The translations under genes were made by a program, and so were the position numbers. DNA of 64,000 nt, taken from an uncultured Chlamydiae bacterium. GTDB lineage: Bacteria > Chlamydiota > Chlamydiia > Chlamydiales > Rhabdochlamydiaceae. Positions 1 through 8,393 of this stretch are shown here, piece by piece (positions within the stretch are counted from its first letter, which is position 1; each line of letters opens with the position of its first letter). Location: assembly GCA_903824495.1 (NCBI GenBank), contig CAIJXB010000035.1:110583-174582 (forward strand), in the 5' to 3' direction. Below the pieces are notes generated by a model. The model did no database searches, was not told the origin of the DNA, and saw only the letters and a list, made by a program, of their open reading frames with translations.

Positions 1-73
1 TAGAAGATTTTTTCAAATGGGATCAACGGGGTCCTCTATAGTAACTAAGCTGATTAAAACGCTGCATGGGGAT

Positions 74-535
74 TTAAGACAATCTTTTTTTAGAAATAGG
101 AAAAGGAGCACAAATTTTTAAACATTTTTGCTCCATCCTGCGCATGGTTCTGCGTGAGGATGGATCTAAATCGTCATAGCCAAGGAGGTGGAGGATTCCG
201 TGGATGATGTAGAGGGTCGTTTCTTCGTGGGGATCTAGATTTTGTTCTTCGGCGTATTCTATGGCAACTTTGGGGCATACGAACACTTCCCCTAAAATAC
301 GGTGTTTGCCCGCTGGAGTTTTTGGGTCGTCTATAGGAAAAGAGATGCAGTCGGTGGGGGAGGGATCGGAAAAAAAAGAATCGTGGACTTTTCCGATGGC
401 GGACTTGGTAACAAAATGAAGGATGACTTCATCTGTGTCAATTTTTAAGGTTCTTAAGAGAAACGGAACCATCAGCTTAATGCTTGCGATCGAGAGGGGA
501 AGGTCTTTTTGATTATTATAAATCGTGGTGATCAT
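74..535 (-). CDS. ybeY: Endoribonuclease YbeY (rRNA maturation factor)
   Basis: This 153-residue protein has the size and motifs of YbeY, a metal-dependent endoribonuclease of 16S rRNA 3'-end maturation and ribosome quality control. TDCISFP (61-67) matches the family's TDVLSFP-type strand, and HGILHLLGYDD (112-122) matches the zinc site HGxLHxxGYDH. The first two zinc histidines are H112 and H116. The third ligand, normally the His of GYDH, is Asp here (D122). Two small conserved genes precede it on the same strand, an order I recall from Chlamydia. A strong hairpin ends only a few bases before the start codon, so expression may be partly uncoupled from the small genes. I recognise no gene in the 73 bases beyond its stop. 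Confidence 0.9.
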   Translation of the reverse strand: MITTIYNNQKDLPLSIASIKLMVPFLLRTLKIDTDEVILHFVTKSAIGKVHDSFFSDPSPTDCISFPIDDPKTPAGKHRILGEVFVCPKVAIEYAEEQNLDPHEETTLYIIHGILHLLGYDDLDPSSRRTMRRMEQKCLKICAPFPISKKRLS

Positions 536-540
536 AAGAA

Positions 541-576
541 GAAAGGGCCGACTTTATTTTGATAAAGTCCGCCCTA
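541..576 (-). terminator. Terminator-like hairpin between small basic protein gene and ybeY
   Basis: GGGC and GACTTTAT pair with ATAAAGTC and GCCC around a 4-base loop, with one C-C mismatch. Read on the minus strand the stem is followed by TTTCTT, as in an intrinsic terminator. It ends about 10 bases before the ybeY start, so it could also attenuate read-through into ybeY. Confidence 0.6.
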
Positions 577-606
577 TATAAAATCCTTTAAAGCAGAGTG
601 TTGTTT

Positions 607-768
607 TTAAGGAAGAACCGGAGTTTTAGGGAGACCTGTCACTCTCGTGTTTTCTCCATCTTTCCAACGTCCTAATTTTTTAAGAACATCAATACGCTCA
701 AAACGCTTTAAAACGTTTCTTTTTTTTGCGCCTTTGCTTGACTTTCCGTAACTTGGGTGTCTTGACAT
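607..768 (-). CDS. Small basic protein of the Chlamydiae/Verrucomicrobia type
   Basis: This 53-residue basic protein begins MSRHPSYGKSSKGAKKRNVL and continues KRFERIDVLKKLGRW, ending LPKTPVLP. The pattern SKGAKKRNVLKRFERI..LKK matches the small basic protein family I know from Chlamydiae and Verrucomicrobia (the TIGR04137 type), which is presumed ribosome-associated. It supports a PVC-group origin for the window. It lies on the minus strand between another small gene and ybeY. The product is almost entirely Lys/Arg-rich with no membrane segment. Function beyond a probable role at the ribosome is not established, and the family name rests on memory of its consensus. Confidence 0.8.
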   Translation of the reverse strand: MSRHPSYGKSSKGAKKRNVLKRFERIDVLKKLGRWKDGENTRVTGLPKTPVLP

Positions 769-783
769 AATGAAATACCTTTC

Positions 784-951
784 TTACTTAATTTTTGGAA
801 TAAAAGCCAGTCCAGCGAGATTTCCTTCAACAGCATTGGCGTGGGGTTTATAGGAAACGGCATCAGCCTTACTTCCGGTCTTAAGAGCGGGAGGTCTGCA
901 TCGTTTTGGGGAGCGGTTTCTTCTTTCTTGTTGCTTGCTAATTCTTACCAT
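784..951 (-). CDS. Conserved chlamydial small basic protein
   Basis: The product has 55 residues, starts MVRISKQQERRNRSPKRCRP and ends GNLAGLAFIPKIK. I chose the ATG at 951 rather than the longer upstream frame because GGAG lies eight bases before it and the strongly basic, conserved-looking sequence begins there. The upstream extension reads like low-quality coding sequence. The gene sits 15 bases before the small basic protein gene and is probably co-transcribed with it and possibly ybeY. It resembles small proteins at the corresponding position in Chlamydia genomes, from memory. No enzymatic motif is visible and I assign no function. Confidence 0.65.
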   Translation of the reverse strand: MVRISKQQERRNRSPKRCRPPALKTGSKADAVSYKPHANAVEGNLAGLAFIPKIK

Positions 952-1227
952 GGGGATAACTCCAAAAAATCTTTTTTGCGCTAAGTATAGTGTGGAAAAG
1001 GAAAAGATGCAAGGAAGTTTTAAGCTCCCTATAAATAGATATTTCAAGTTGTTTGTTTTAAGTGCTTTACAATTCCTTTCCGGAAGGAGGAACATAGATT
1101 CTTGGGTGTTTATAAAAATTGAGACTATAGAGCCTGGCCTCTTACAATATTTTTTGATGCGATTCGTATTGTCCTCGGCATAAAAAAAAGTTTTTGTTAA
1201 ATTGACGTCTGAAAATGAGGCGAAACC

Positions 1228-1918
1228 ATGAAAACTTCGATAATCGCTATAGGTCTGTTGCTTTCTTTTTTACAGGGGCATCTTTTTGCAAATATAAAAG
1301 ATGTAAATAGGAGTATAAGAACCCAAGAAGAATCTACGTATGATTGTGCCAGATTTTCAGCGTTATATGCCTCTAGAGGAGAGGATTATTTAATCTTAGG
1401 CGATGACCAAAAGGCCCTTGAAGATTTTCTGCGTTCTTACGAATATGCTTTAAAGTCTGGAGATGAAATAGAAGAAGCCATTATTTGGTGCTTTTCTTGT
1501 TTATATTCGTCTAGAAGATTTAGAGTCGGCTAAAGAGGTTTATTCTCACTTGGATTCTATTTTAGGCAGTGGGGCTTGCTTTCAATGCACACAATCTACC
1601 GCTCGTCCAAGTAAGCGATTTGCCGGACCTGTTCTATCTCAACACCCAGATTGCCCCATTTATGGGCCTGATCAAATTTCCATTAGAGAATGTTTAGACA
1701 GAGTAGATACTACAGTAGAGGCGATCACAATTCTCATTGCCGCAGTTAAAAGAACCGAAGTAAGGACTTTGGCTATTGCATTCATTAGGCAACTGGAAAA
1801 CAAAGCTAGAAATTGTTGTATTGCAGGAGGAATATGGAAAGGGTGTCTACAAATTCTTGTGAATAAATTACATTATTGGAAAGTGCTCGGAATCCCGGCG
1901 GATCCTGCGTGGGATTAA
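1228..1918 (+). pseudogene. Secreted TPR-like protein gene split by a frameshift
   Basis: The first reading frame (1228-1533) encodes a signal peptide (MKTSIIAIGLLLSFLQGHLFA) and a helical region with a TPR-like stretch (YLILGDDQKALEDFLRSYEYAL). It breaks near 1500. The adjacent frame continues the same helical pattern (VYIRLEDLESAKEVYSHLD) before reaching the second open frame, which runs to 1918 and holds six Cys residues. Removing one T from the TTTTCTTG stretch near 1500 would join the halves into one protein of about 230 residues. This is either a recent pseudogene, a sequencing error or a slippage site. I do not recognise the family; a periplasmic or exported location is inferred from the signal peptide. 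Confidence 0.6.
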
Positions 1919-1964
1919 ATATTAAGTTTAAAGAAAAAAAGTAAAACAACTTTTGAGGTTTTCT

Positions 1965-2555
1965 ATGAAAAAAGCAGCTCTTTTTACCACTGTTATTATC
2001 TGCTCTTTCTTAGGGCATGCTAAGGAACCTCTTTTTCTTCTCTCATCAGATCCGGTTGTTCAAGAGAAGCAAGCGCCTCTTAAAGGGCTTCGCTCATTTG
2101 TTTTTTTTCCGTTGCTAAAGATGGAAGAAAAACATGTGGAGAAAACAATTGAGTTGATGGACCTCGAGCTTAAAAAAGTAGGTTGTATTATCAAGAAACA
2201 GGTCTTAACTCCAGAAGGGGCGGATTTAGAGTGTTTTTCTAATCCAACGCTTCAATTCTCTATCGAGCAGCTTGTGGATTCAAACAACAAACCTCTTTCT
2301 ATTTTACAGGCTACTTTATCGGTAAGAAATACAGCAGAAATCGGTAAACCAGGCGAGCTGACTTCTTTGAATACAAATCATTGGTCTGTCTATTTAAAAA
2401 AGACAAATGATGTTCAAAAGGTTATCAAAAAGACTCTTCCTTCTTTACTTAGCCAGTTTATGGCAGAGTTTCAGAGCTCTCATTCTCCTGAAGAGAAGCC
2501 TACATTTTATATCACTTACGATAGTTCTTGGTGGAAAGATCCGACTGCTAAATAG
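1965..2555 (+). CDS. Secreted protein of unknown function
   Basis: The 196-residue product starts with a clear signal peptide (MKKAALFTTVIICSFLGHAK). I chose the ATG at 1965 because GAGG precedes it by about eight bases; an in-frame TTG at 1953 is part of that ribosome-binding region. The mature part is mixed alpha/beta with no motif I recognise and ends in SSWWKDPTAK. It faces the holC operon tail by tail with only four bases between stops. It lies 46 bases after the frameshifted gene and may share its transcript. A periplasmic or outer-surface role is inferred only. Confidence 0.6.
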   Translation: MKKAALFTTVIICSFLGHAKEPLFLLSSDPVVQEKQAPLKGLRSFVFFPLLKMEEKHVEKTIELMDLELKKVGCIIKKQVLTPEGADLECFSNPTLQFSIEQLVDSNNKPLSILQATLSVRNTAEIGKPGELTSLNTNHWSVYLKKTNDVQKVIKKTLPSLLSQFMAEFQSSHSPEEKPTFYITYDSSWWKDPTAK

Positions 2556-2559
2556 AGAT

Positions 2560-2985
2560 CTATGTATTCCCCATACAAAGAGTAAATCCAGCCTTTTGAT
2601 ACTGTTTAAACTTACTTTGAAAAGCAGCCGCTTTTTGAGGATGGGTTAGATCTTCCAGCTCATAAAGTAGTTTTAAGGCTGGAGTAGCGGTATAGGGCGT
2701 TTGGCAGAGGTTGAATACGATAGGGCAGGCTTCTATGGACGGAAGGGGTAGGGAGAGGAAAACGAGGTCCTGGAAGGGTAGCAACACTTCTGTAGAGTGG
2801 GGAAGGAAGCTCTCTTTGGGCTCTTTCCAAAGAAGAGCGTCTACAAATTCTAAAGAAGCTTTATCTGGGACGATGATCTGGATTTTTTCTTTTTGAACAA
2901 AATGGGAAGTAACGGTTTGAACAAGAGCTCGCACTTTAGCGCTGGGTTCTTTGATCGTAAAGAAGATTACTTTGACTTCAGGCAT
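2560..2985 (-). CDS. holC: DNA polymerase III chi subunit
   Basis: The 141-residue protein carries the most diagnostic HolC segment, LLWKEPKESFLPHS (51-64), matching the family's LW..dp..FlPH. It ends with a helix and the sequence YQKAGFTLC, comparable to the family's Y+..G..l end. Chi, with psi, links the clamp loader to SSB during replication. The gene is the last of a minus-strand operon, seven bases after the second DUF502 gene. Overall similarity is modest, as usual for HolC, but the FLPH block makes the call fairly secure. Confidence 0.75.
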   Translation of the reverse strand: MPEVKVIFFTIKEPSAKVRALVQTVTSHFVQKEKIQIIVPDKASLEFVDALLWKEPKESFLPHSTEVLLPFQDLVFLSLPLPSIEACPIVFNLCQTPYTATPALKLLYELEDLTHPQKAAAFQSKFKQYQKAGFTLCMGNT

Positions 2986-2991
2986 ATTTTT

Positions 2992-3615
2992 TTAAGTATT
3001 GGTGTGTTTGTCTTCGGGTACTGTACCACAAGAGATGATGTATTTAAAAGCTTCTTCCGTTGAAAGGTCGATTGGCTTGATCAGATTTTTTGGAGTTAGA
3101 AGAACAAATCCTGAAACAGGGTGGGGCGCTGTCGGGACAAAGACCGCGACTTCTATTCCTGTATCTTTTTTTATACAAGAGGGGATTTCTCCGGTTACAA
3201 GGCCTATTGCTAACGAGTCCTTATGAGGGAAGGGGATCAAGACTGTTTGTTTGAAGAGCTTGGTGTCTTGTGTAAAGGTAGCTTCTGCAATGTCATGACA
3301 GAGTCTATAGATGACTCGGATGACAGGTACTTTTAAAAATAGCTTCTGTAAATGTTTGAAGAGACGAGAAAAGATGTATTTGCGCGCTAAAAAACCAAGG
3401 CCTGCTGTGAAAAAAAAGAGAAAGACCAAAACAAAAAGCCTGCCTAAGAAAACTACATAAGCCGAGGGTTCTTGCTCGTGGTTTAAGTGTGTTAGGGTTC
3501 TTTTCGTCAGCTCTAAAAAAGGATCTGTTAAAAAATCAATCATCCAAAGGAGTATGAGGACGGAGATCGCAAAAGGAAGTAAGAGAATGAGTCCTGTTAA
3601 AAAATGCCGTTTCAC
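2992..3615 (-). CDS. DUF502 family membrane protein (second copy)
   Basis: This 207-residue protein has an N-terminal membrane segment (about 5-28), a second one (about 58-80) and a soluble C-terminal half. The soluble part contains VPVIRVIYRLCHDI and VFVPTAPHPVSGFVLLTPK. The pattern VPTxPxPxSGFxLxxPK is typical of DUF502 proteins, which are inner-membrane proteins of unknown function. It overlaps the start of its upstream paralogue's stop by four bases (ATGA), so the two are translationally coupled. Tandem duplication is evident from matching architecture and motifs. The C-terminus SCGTVPEDKHTNT is hydrophilic. Confidence 0.8.
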   Translation of the reverse strand: MKRHFLTGLILLLPFAISVLILLWMIDFLTDPFLELTKRTLTHLNHEQEPSAYVVFLGRLFVLVFLFFFTAGLGFLARKYIFSRLFKHLQKLFLKVPVIRVIYRLCHDIAEATFTQDTKLFKQTVLIPFPHKDSLAIGLVTGEIPSCIKKDTGIEVAVFVPTAPHPVSGFVLLTPKNLIKPIDLSTEEAFKYIISCGTVPEDKHTNT

Positions 3616-4262
3616 AAAGCCTCTGTATCGTTTTCTTTAGGAATGATGACGCCGCAAGACACAATGTATTTGATGGCATCTTTAGCTTTCATATCGAGAT
3701 AAATCAGCTCTTCTTTCGGAACCATCAAAAGAAATCCCGTGGTAGGATTTGGAGTTGTTGGAACGAGCACAGAGATGAGATTTTTATCTGCTGCTTTACT
3801 ACAAAAGTCAGGGGCCTCTGTTGCAATCAGGCCTAGTACATAAACACCAGGTCTTGGAAAGGAAAGCATGACGACTTGCTCGAACGTGTTTTTATCTGAG
3901 CTAAAGAGTGTTTTGATGATGTCTTGAGCTGTTTTGTAAAGAGTATTTACGATAGGGATGCGAAGTAGAGCTTGATCACAAAATTTGATTAAGGAATTCA
4001 TGAAAAACCATCTTGTCACAAGTCCTAGCAAAATGGTGAAGCAGATCAAAGCGACAAGGATCAAAATACGACTTACATATTCGATTATTTGCTCTTGAGA
4101 GAAGACAAAAAGACCATTTGGGAATAGATTCCACTGTAGGAACAAATGAGTTGTAAATCCCGCAAAAGGTTTTGTGAAAAAAAGTATAAGGAATCGAAGG
4201 ATCGCAAGAGTTACAGCTAAGGGAAGAAAAATGACAAGGCCTGTAACAAAATACTTTTTCAT
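3612..4262 (-). CDS. DUF502 family membrane protein (first copy)
   Basis: The 216-residue protein has two membrane helices (about 5-28 and 62-88) and a C-terminal soluble region with IPIVNTLYKTAQDIIKTLF and VPTTPNPTTGFLLMVPKEEL, the DUF502 hallmark. It overlaps rnr upstream and the second DUF502 gene downstream by four bases each. The paralogue aligns along its full length, and both end in an (I)SCG(V/T)(I/V)(I)P segment. The function of DUF502 is unknown. Two adjacent copies suggest a heteromer or divergence after duplication, which is inference. Confidence 0.8.
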   Translation of the reverse strand: MKKYFVTGLVIFLPLAVTLAILRFLILFFTKPFAGFTTHLFLQWNLFPNGLFVFSQEQIIEYVSRILILVALICFTILLGLVTRWFFMNSLIKFCDQALLRIPIVNTLYKTAQDIIKTLFSSDKNTFEQVVMLSFPRPGVYVLGLIATEAPDFCSKAADKNLISVLVPTTPNPTTGFLLMVPKEELIYLDMKAKDAIKYIVSCGVIIPKENDTEAL

Positions 4263-6481
4263 CTTCGGCGGCGTCTCCTATTTTTTTTCTTGGAGTGAGG
4301 CTCTGAAGGTTTGCCTGGGGAGCCTGAAGAATGTTCCATCGCAGGTTCCCATTTCACTTCTAGCATGACAAGATCAAGAGTTCTTACGCGAACATTGATT
4401 GGATCTCCCACGCAAAAGCGCATATGAGAATTTCTTCCATAAAGACAATTTTTTCCTTCTTCATAGATGAAGTAGTCTCCTTTTAATTCAGACACATGCA
4501 AAAAGCCCTCAATTCCAATCGGCGGCAATTCAAAGTGAAGACCAAAGGGTTTGATTTTGGTGATAAGGCAGGGATACTCTTTTCTAGGATTTGCAGTCTG
4601 CCACTCTTTGAGGAGCCTTAATTTTTTCAAAGTTTTTACTGTTTGTTCCGCTTTAAAGCTGATCCTTTCTTTTTCAGAGCAAAGATCTGCAACCTGCACA
4701 AGATTGCAACCAGGAGGAAGCTCTCCAAAGAGTAGCCTTTGGATGATGAGATCGGGATATCTGCGGATAGGGCTTGTAAAGTGGCAATATTCTTCTAATG
4801 AAAGTCCAAAGTGGCCGACGTTTTCAGGAGAATAGCTGGCAAGTTTCATGCTGCGGATGAATGCTACTGAAAGCTGCGCACTAAAGGAAGTTCCCTTGGC
4901 TTGTTCAAAAAGTTTTTGAATGTCTTTAGTTTTTGGCTCTGCCGGCACAAAAAAACCAAGAGATCTTGCTAGGGCAAAAAAGTCATTCATGGTTTCTTCG
5001 CTGGGCTCTTCATGGATTCTAAAGATTAAAGAAACGCCATGAGCTGCCAAAGTTCTAGCGGTCATTTCATTGGCTTTGAGCATGTACTCTTCGACGAGTT
5101 GGTGAGTAATGTCATACTCTACTATGTGATAGGAGGTAGGTCTTCCATCTTTATCAATATCAAGAACGACTTCCGGAAGTGAAAAGTCAATACTTCCTCT
5201 TTCATATCGTTTTTTCTTTAGCAAAAGACAGAGTTCAACCATGAGCTGCAGAGTAGGCGAGTGTTTGCTTTGTTTTTTGCCATCTAAAACTTCTTTTGCT
5301 TCTTCGTAGGTGAATCTCTGGGCGCTTTTGATCACAGTGCGCTTGATCTCGTGTTTTAAAAGATCGCCTTGCGCGTTAAATGTCATAAGAACAGAGACGC
5401 AGAGTCTGGCTACTTTTGGTTTTAAGCTGCACAAGTTATTCGATAATTCTTCAGGAAGCATAGGGACGCAGCTACCTGGAAAATATGTAGAATTGCATCT
5501 GGCAAAAGCTTCTATGTCTAAAGGGGTTCCCGGTTTTACATAGTGAGCTACATCTGCGATGTGCACACCTAATTGATACTGCCCTTTACTGTCTTTAGAA
5601 AGAGAGAGTGCATCATCAAAGTCTTTTGCAGTTGCAGGATCGATGGTAAAGCATTCAGTCTCTGTCAAATCTAAGCGGTCTTTGTAGTTTTTAGGGGAGA
5701 CGATTTTCCCAAAAGCTTTCGCTTGTTCTACAACCTCAGGAGGAAAATCACTTCGTAGAGAAAACTCTTCAACAGCCGCTGATACATCCAAAGAAGGATC
5801 TGAAATATGTCCTAAATGATGAGTGATCTCGGCTAAAATGGGTCTATTTTGTCCACCCCAGTCTTCGACTTTTACGATGACTCGATCTCCGTACTCTAAT
5901 TTTCCATCAAAGCGCGTAACTTTGATTTGCCTTGTTGGGCCTAAAAGAGGAGAGTGCAAAAAGATTTCCCCAGAGGATTCAACGAATTTTACAAGTCCTG
6001 CTAAGTGGGATCTACCCCTTTGCAAAATGCAAATCACTTTTCCTTCCGGGCCCTTGCCTTCTTTAGAAGAGGGAAAGCTCTCTGCTTCGACAAGATCTCC
6101 ATCTACAGCTGTAGATGTGAGGTGTTTAGGAATGAAAATATCTTCGGGATGAATTTCTTTATTTTCTGGAACTACAAATCCAAACCCTCGAGGGTTCATG
6201 CGGAGGATTCCCTTTACTAGAGAAGATGATTTACTTCGAGTCGGAGGAGCTGCAGGAGTAGATTTTTTGTAGCAGAGCTTTGATTTTTCAATCCAAATTT
6301 CTTTTTTTTCGATCATCTCGCGTACGAGCTCTTTTGCAAGCTTTTGTTCTTTGGGAGGTAGTTTGAGCGCTTTAAAAAGGGCGCTTTGGCTTAAAGGCAC
6401 ATAGCTTGGATCTGAGAGGAAATCGCGAAGACGCGAAGGAAGAGATGTGCTAAGAGGAGCCTTTTGAGATTTTTTATTCAA
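4259..6481 (-). CDS. rnr: Ribonuclease R (RNase II/RNB family exoribonuclease)
   Basis: The 740-residue protein has the full RNase R architecture. There is an N-terminal winged helix (about 15-75), cold-shock domains (about 90-225), an RNB catalytic domain and a C-terminal S1 domain (YPCLITKIKPFGLHFELPP...). The catalytic signature TIDPATAKDFDDA supplies D281, D287, D289 and D290, the Mg-binding acids. HFTSPIRRYPDLIIQR is also conserved. The tail is very basic (KKKNRRRRRR), as expected for RNA binding. The enzyme degrades structured RNA 3' to 5'. It is co-transcribed with the HAD gene before it and the DUF502 genes after it through four-base overlaps. Confidence 0.96.
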   Translation of the reverse strand: MNKKSQKAPLSTSLPSRLRDFLSDPSYVPLSQSALFKALKLPPKEQKLAKELVREMIEKKEIWIEKSKLCYKKSTPAAPPTRSKSSSLVKGILRMNPRGFGFVVPENKEIHPEDIFIPKHLTSTAVDGDLVEAESFPSSKEGKGPEGKVICILQRGRSHLAGLVKFVESSGEIFLHSPLLGPTRQIKVTRFDGKLEYGDRVIVKVEDWGGQNRPILAEITHHLGHISDPSLDVSAAVEEFSLRSDFPPEVVEQAKAFGKIVSPKNYKDRLDLTETECFTIDPATAKDFDDALSLSKDSKGQYQLGVHIADVAHYVKPGTPLDIEAFARCNSTYFPGSCVPMLPEELSNNLCSLKPKVARLCVSVLMTFNAQGDLLKHEIKRTVIKSAQRFTYEEAKEVLDGKKQSKHSPTLQLMVELCLLLKKKRYERGSIDFSLPEVVLDIDKDGRPTSYHIVEYDITHQLVEEYMLKANEMTARTLAAHGVSLIFRIHEEPSEETMNDFFALARSLGFFVPAEPKTKDIQKLFEQAKGTSFSAQLSVAFIRSMKLASYSPENVGHFGLSLEEYCHFTSPIRRYPDLIIQRLLFGELPPGCNLVQVADLCSEKERISFKAEQTVKTLKKLRLLKEWQTANPRKEYPCLITKIKPFGLHFELPPIGIEGFLHVSELKGDYFIYEEGKNCLYGRNSHMRFCVGDPINVRVRTLDLVMLEVKWEPAMEHSSGSPGKPSEPHSKKKNRRRRRR

Positions 6482-7092
6482 GATAGATACTTCTTTTGTT
6501 TAAGTTGTAGGTAAAGGGCCTCAGGATTTGCGTAAAGCTCAGAGTCAATTTGAAGCTCTTTTGCTTTTTCAACATATTCCTTGGAGGCGCTTACATAAAA
6601 GCTGTTTTCTTTTTCAGAAGAGGCCTTCAGTAAGGCTTCTTCATAGATTTTAGAGTCCGGTACCCTTGCTTTGACTTCATACGAAAGGATATGACCGTCA
6701 AATAAGTGAAGGACCGGAAAATGGGTGTAGGCATATCCAAAATGCGCTTCACAGATATTGGAAAGTGTAAAAAGCTGGATATGCTCTTGTTTTAGTTTTT
6801 TCACTAATGAGACGAGGGCGTCATTTGGTTTAAAAATATTAGAGATAGCTTCCATCCATCCTGCAAACCCCTTAGAGCCTTGGATGTTTTTTGGAAGCTT
6901 GTGGAATAAGGTCCAGCTGTCGATTTCTCCTTGCTCATACGCCTCGCTCCACTGATGCTCCTCTAAAGCCTTTTTCACCTCAGAGATGTCCATTTGGCAG
7001 TACTCAGCGATATGGCCTACCATTTTTTCCCAGTCGAAAAAAAGTAAGACATTCCGAATGTCTAAAAAAATGGTTTTACGGGGCAAGCTCAA
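6478..7092 (-). CDS. HAD-superfamily protein with degenerate catalytic motif IV
   Basis: The 204-residue protein matches HAD-IA phosphatases of the YihX type. Motif I is FLDIRNVLLFFDW with nucleophile D11, motif II is FTLSNICEAHF, and the motif III lysine lies in VPDSKIYEE. Motif IV, normally hhhDDs, reads YVSASKEY and has lost both acidic residues that bind Mg. Position +2 after the nucleophile is Arg rather than Asp. Catalysis is therefore doubtful and the protein may act as a binding partner or regulator. It opens the rnr operon and its stop overlaps the rnr start. Confidence 0.75.
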   Translation of the reverse strand: MSLPRKTIFLDIRNVLLFFDWEKMVGHIAEYCQMDISEVKKALEEHQWSEAYEQGEIDSWTLFHKLPKNIQGSKGFAGWMEAISNIFKPNDALVSLVKKLKQEHIQLFTLSNICEAHFGYAYTHFPVLHLFDGHILSYEVKARVPDSKIYEEALLKASSEKENSFYVSASKEYVEKAKELQIDSELYANPEALYLQLKQKKYLS

Positions 7093-7207
7093 AAGAGGGA
7101 CTCCTACTATCTATTACGTGTTTAGTTCGCATTGTAGGGGATCTAATGAAAAATACACACTTAAAATTTCAAGTCGTTTGGCTTTTGTTAAGAAGGATTG
7201 GGTATAG

Positions 7208-8392
7208 CTAACGAGCTAACATGCCATTTAAAATCATCAAATTCTTATGGCTTTCTTCTTTAACATCCTCTGGGACCTCTTTCCCTGCTAGCACTCTTTT
7301 TGTTGCCTCTCTCATTTCAGCGTATTTTTGAAGGGCATAGCAGACCTTGACCTTCAAAAAGTCAAAGCGCCAATTGTAGACTTCAGCTTCCGTATAGAAA
7401 ATGTCATCCGGATGGAATTTTTCAGGACATTTAGATAGCAGCTCATAGGCAAGCTCTGGCTTGCCTTGCTCTAGATAATAGTCTCCTAGGTAATAGAAAG
7501 GCTCTGCTCTATTGGGGTTTCGCCTGATTGCTTCTTTAAAATCTTTCACGATTTCATCAAAAGGGGCATGGAAATGGATTTTTAGCCGTGCCATCATGTA
7601 CTGAGAAAAGAAAAACTCTCCGGGATCGTCTTCAGCCATAGAAGCTCTTTTTTTATAAGCTTCTAGTGCATTAGGTAAATCGTTATCCATGATGTAAGAG
7701 TTGGCTAAGTGAAACTGATAGCGGCTGTTACCTGGCTCTACTTCTAAAGCTTTTGTTAAAACAGCCGCATCTTTTTTATATTTATTGGGATCTCTTGATC
7801 TGGCCCCTAAAGAGGTATCAGAGTAGTTGGTAATGCCTTTGATCATTTCTCTAGTTCTTTCTTCTGCACAAAAAGGAGTTTCATGAAGAACCCCCTTCCA
7901 TCTCCAGTTTAGAGAGTTTTTAAGTAAAAACCATTTGACGCTGTCGCTTGCATCTTTTTGTTTTACGTAGATGCTATACATGTCTTTTGTCATGTCAGGT
8001 AGCTGAAAATCTTCATTAAAGACAAGTACTTCGTCTGCATCAATCACAAGCGTATAATCAGCTCTATCTTTGGCTAGATCAAGTGCCTCATTGCGGTTGT
8101 GCTCAAAATTGACCCAAGGTCTTTCATATAAGTTTCCAGGAATACCCTTCATGCACTTTTTGATCACTTCTTGAGTGCCATCTGTTGACCCAGTGTCTAC
8201 AATCACCCAAGTGTCAACGAGTCTTTTAACAGAGTTTAGACACTGCTCAATAACGGTGCTTTCATTTTTTACGATCATGTTCAAACAGATTTTGTGTTTT
8301 TTTTCTGTTTGAGCAGGTTTCGGTGAAATAAGTAGAGTAAGACCTAAAATACAAACACAGAGGACTGCAGCAGCATAGAGGATTTTTCGCAT
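7208..8392 (-). CDS. Membrane-anchored family 2 glycosyltransferase with TPR region
   Basis: The 394-residue protein begins with a membrane anchor (about 5-23). A GT2 domain follows, with ICLNMIVKNES (36-45), VIVDTGSTDGT (63-73) and the DAD metal motif at 118-120. The C-terminal half (about 210-390) is built of TPR-like helices such as YQFHLANSYIMDNDLPNALE and PFYYLGDYYLEQGKPELA. This is the architecture of SunS-like or TPR-linked GT2 enzymes, which transfer sugars to proteins or lipids. Acceptor and donor cannot be read from sequence. It follows folD by one base and is probably the last gene of the aroK-folD operon. Confidence 0.8.
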   Translation of the reverse strand: MRKILYAAAVLCVCILGLTLLISPKPAQTEKKHKICLNMIVKNESTVIEQCLNSVKRLVDTWVIVDTGSTDGTQEVIKKCMKGIPGNLYERPWVNFEHNRNEALDLAKDRADYTLVIDADEVLVFNEDFQLPDMTKDMYSIYVKQKDASDSVKWFLLKNSLNWRWKGVLHETPFCAEERTREMIKGITNYSDTSLGARSRDPNKYKKDAAVLTKALEVEPGNSRYQFHLANSYIMDNDLPNALEAYKKRASMAEDDPGEFFFSQYMMARLKIHFHAPFDEIVKDFKEAIRRNPNRAEPFYYLGDYYLEQGKPELAYELLSKCPEKFHPDDIFYTEAEVYNWRFDFLKVKVCYALQKYAEMREATKRVLAGKEVPEDVKEESHKNLMILNGMLAR

Positions 8393-8393
8393 G

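Noticed and set aside
784..1095. 103-residue version of the small basic protein
   Set aside because: The ribosome-binding site GGAG and basic conserved sequence begin at 951; the extension looks non-coding.
935..1183. 82-residue plus-strand open frame
   Set aside because: It overlaps the start of a better-supported minus-strand gene and has no coding character.
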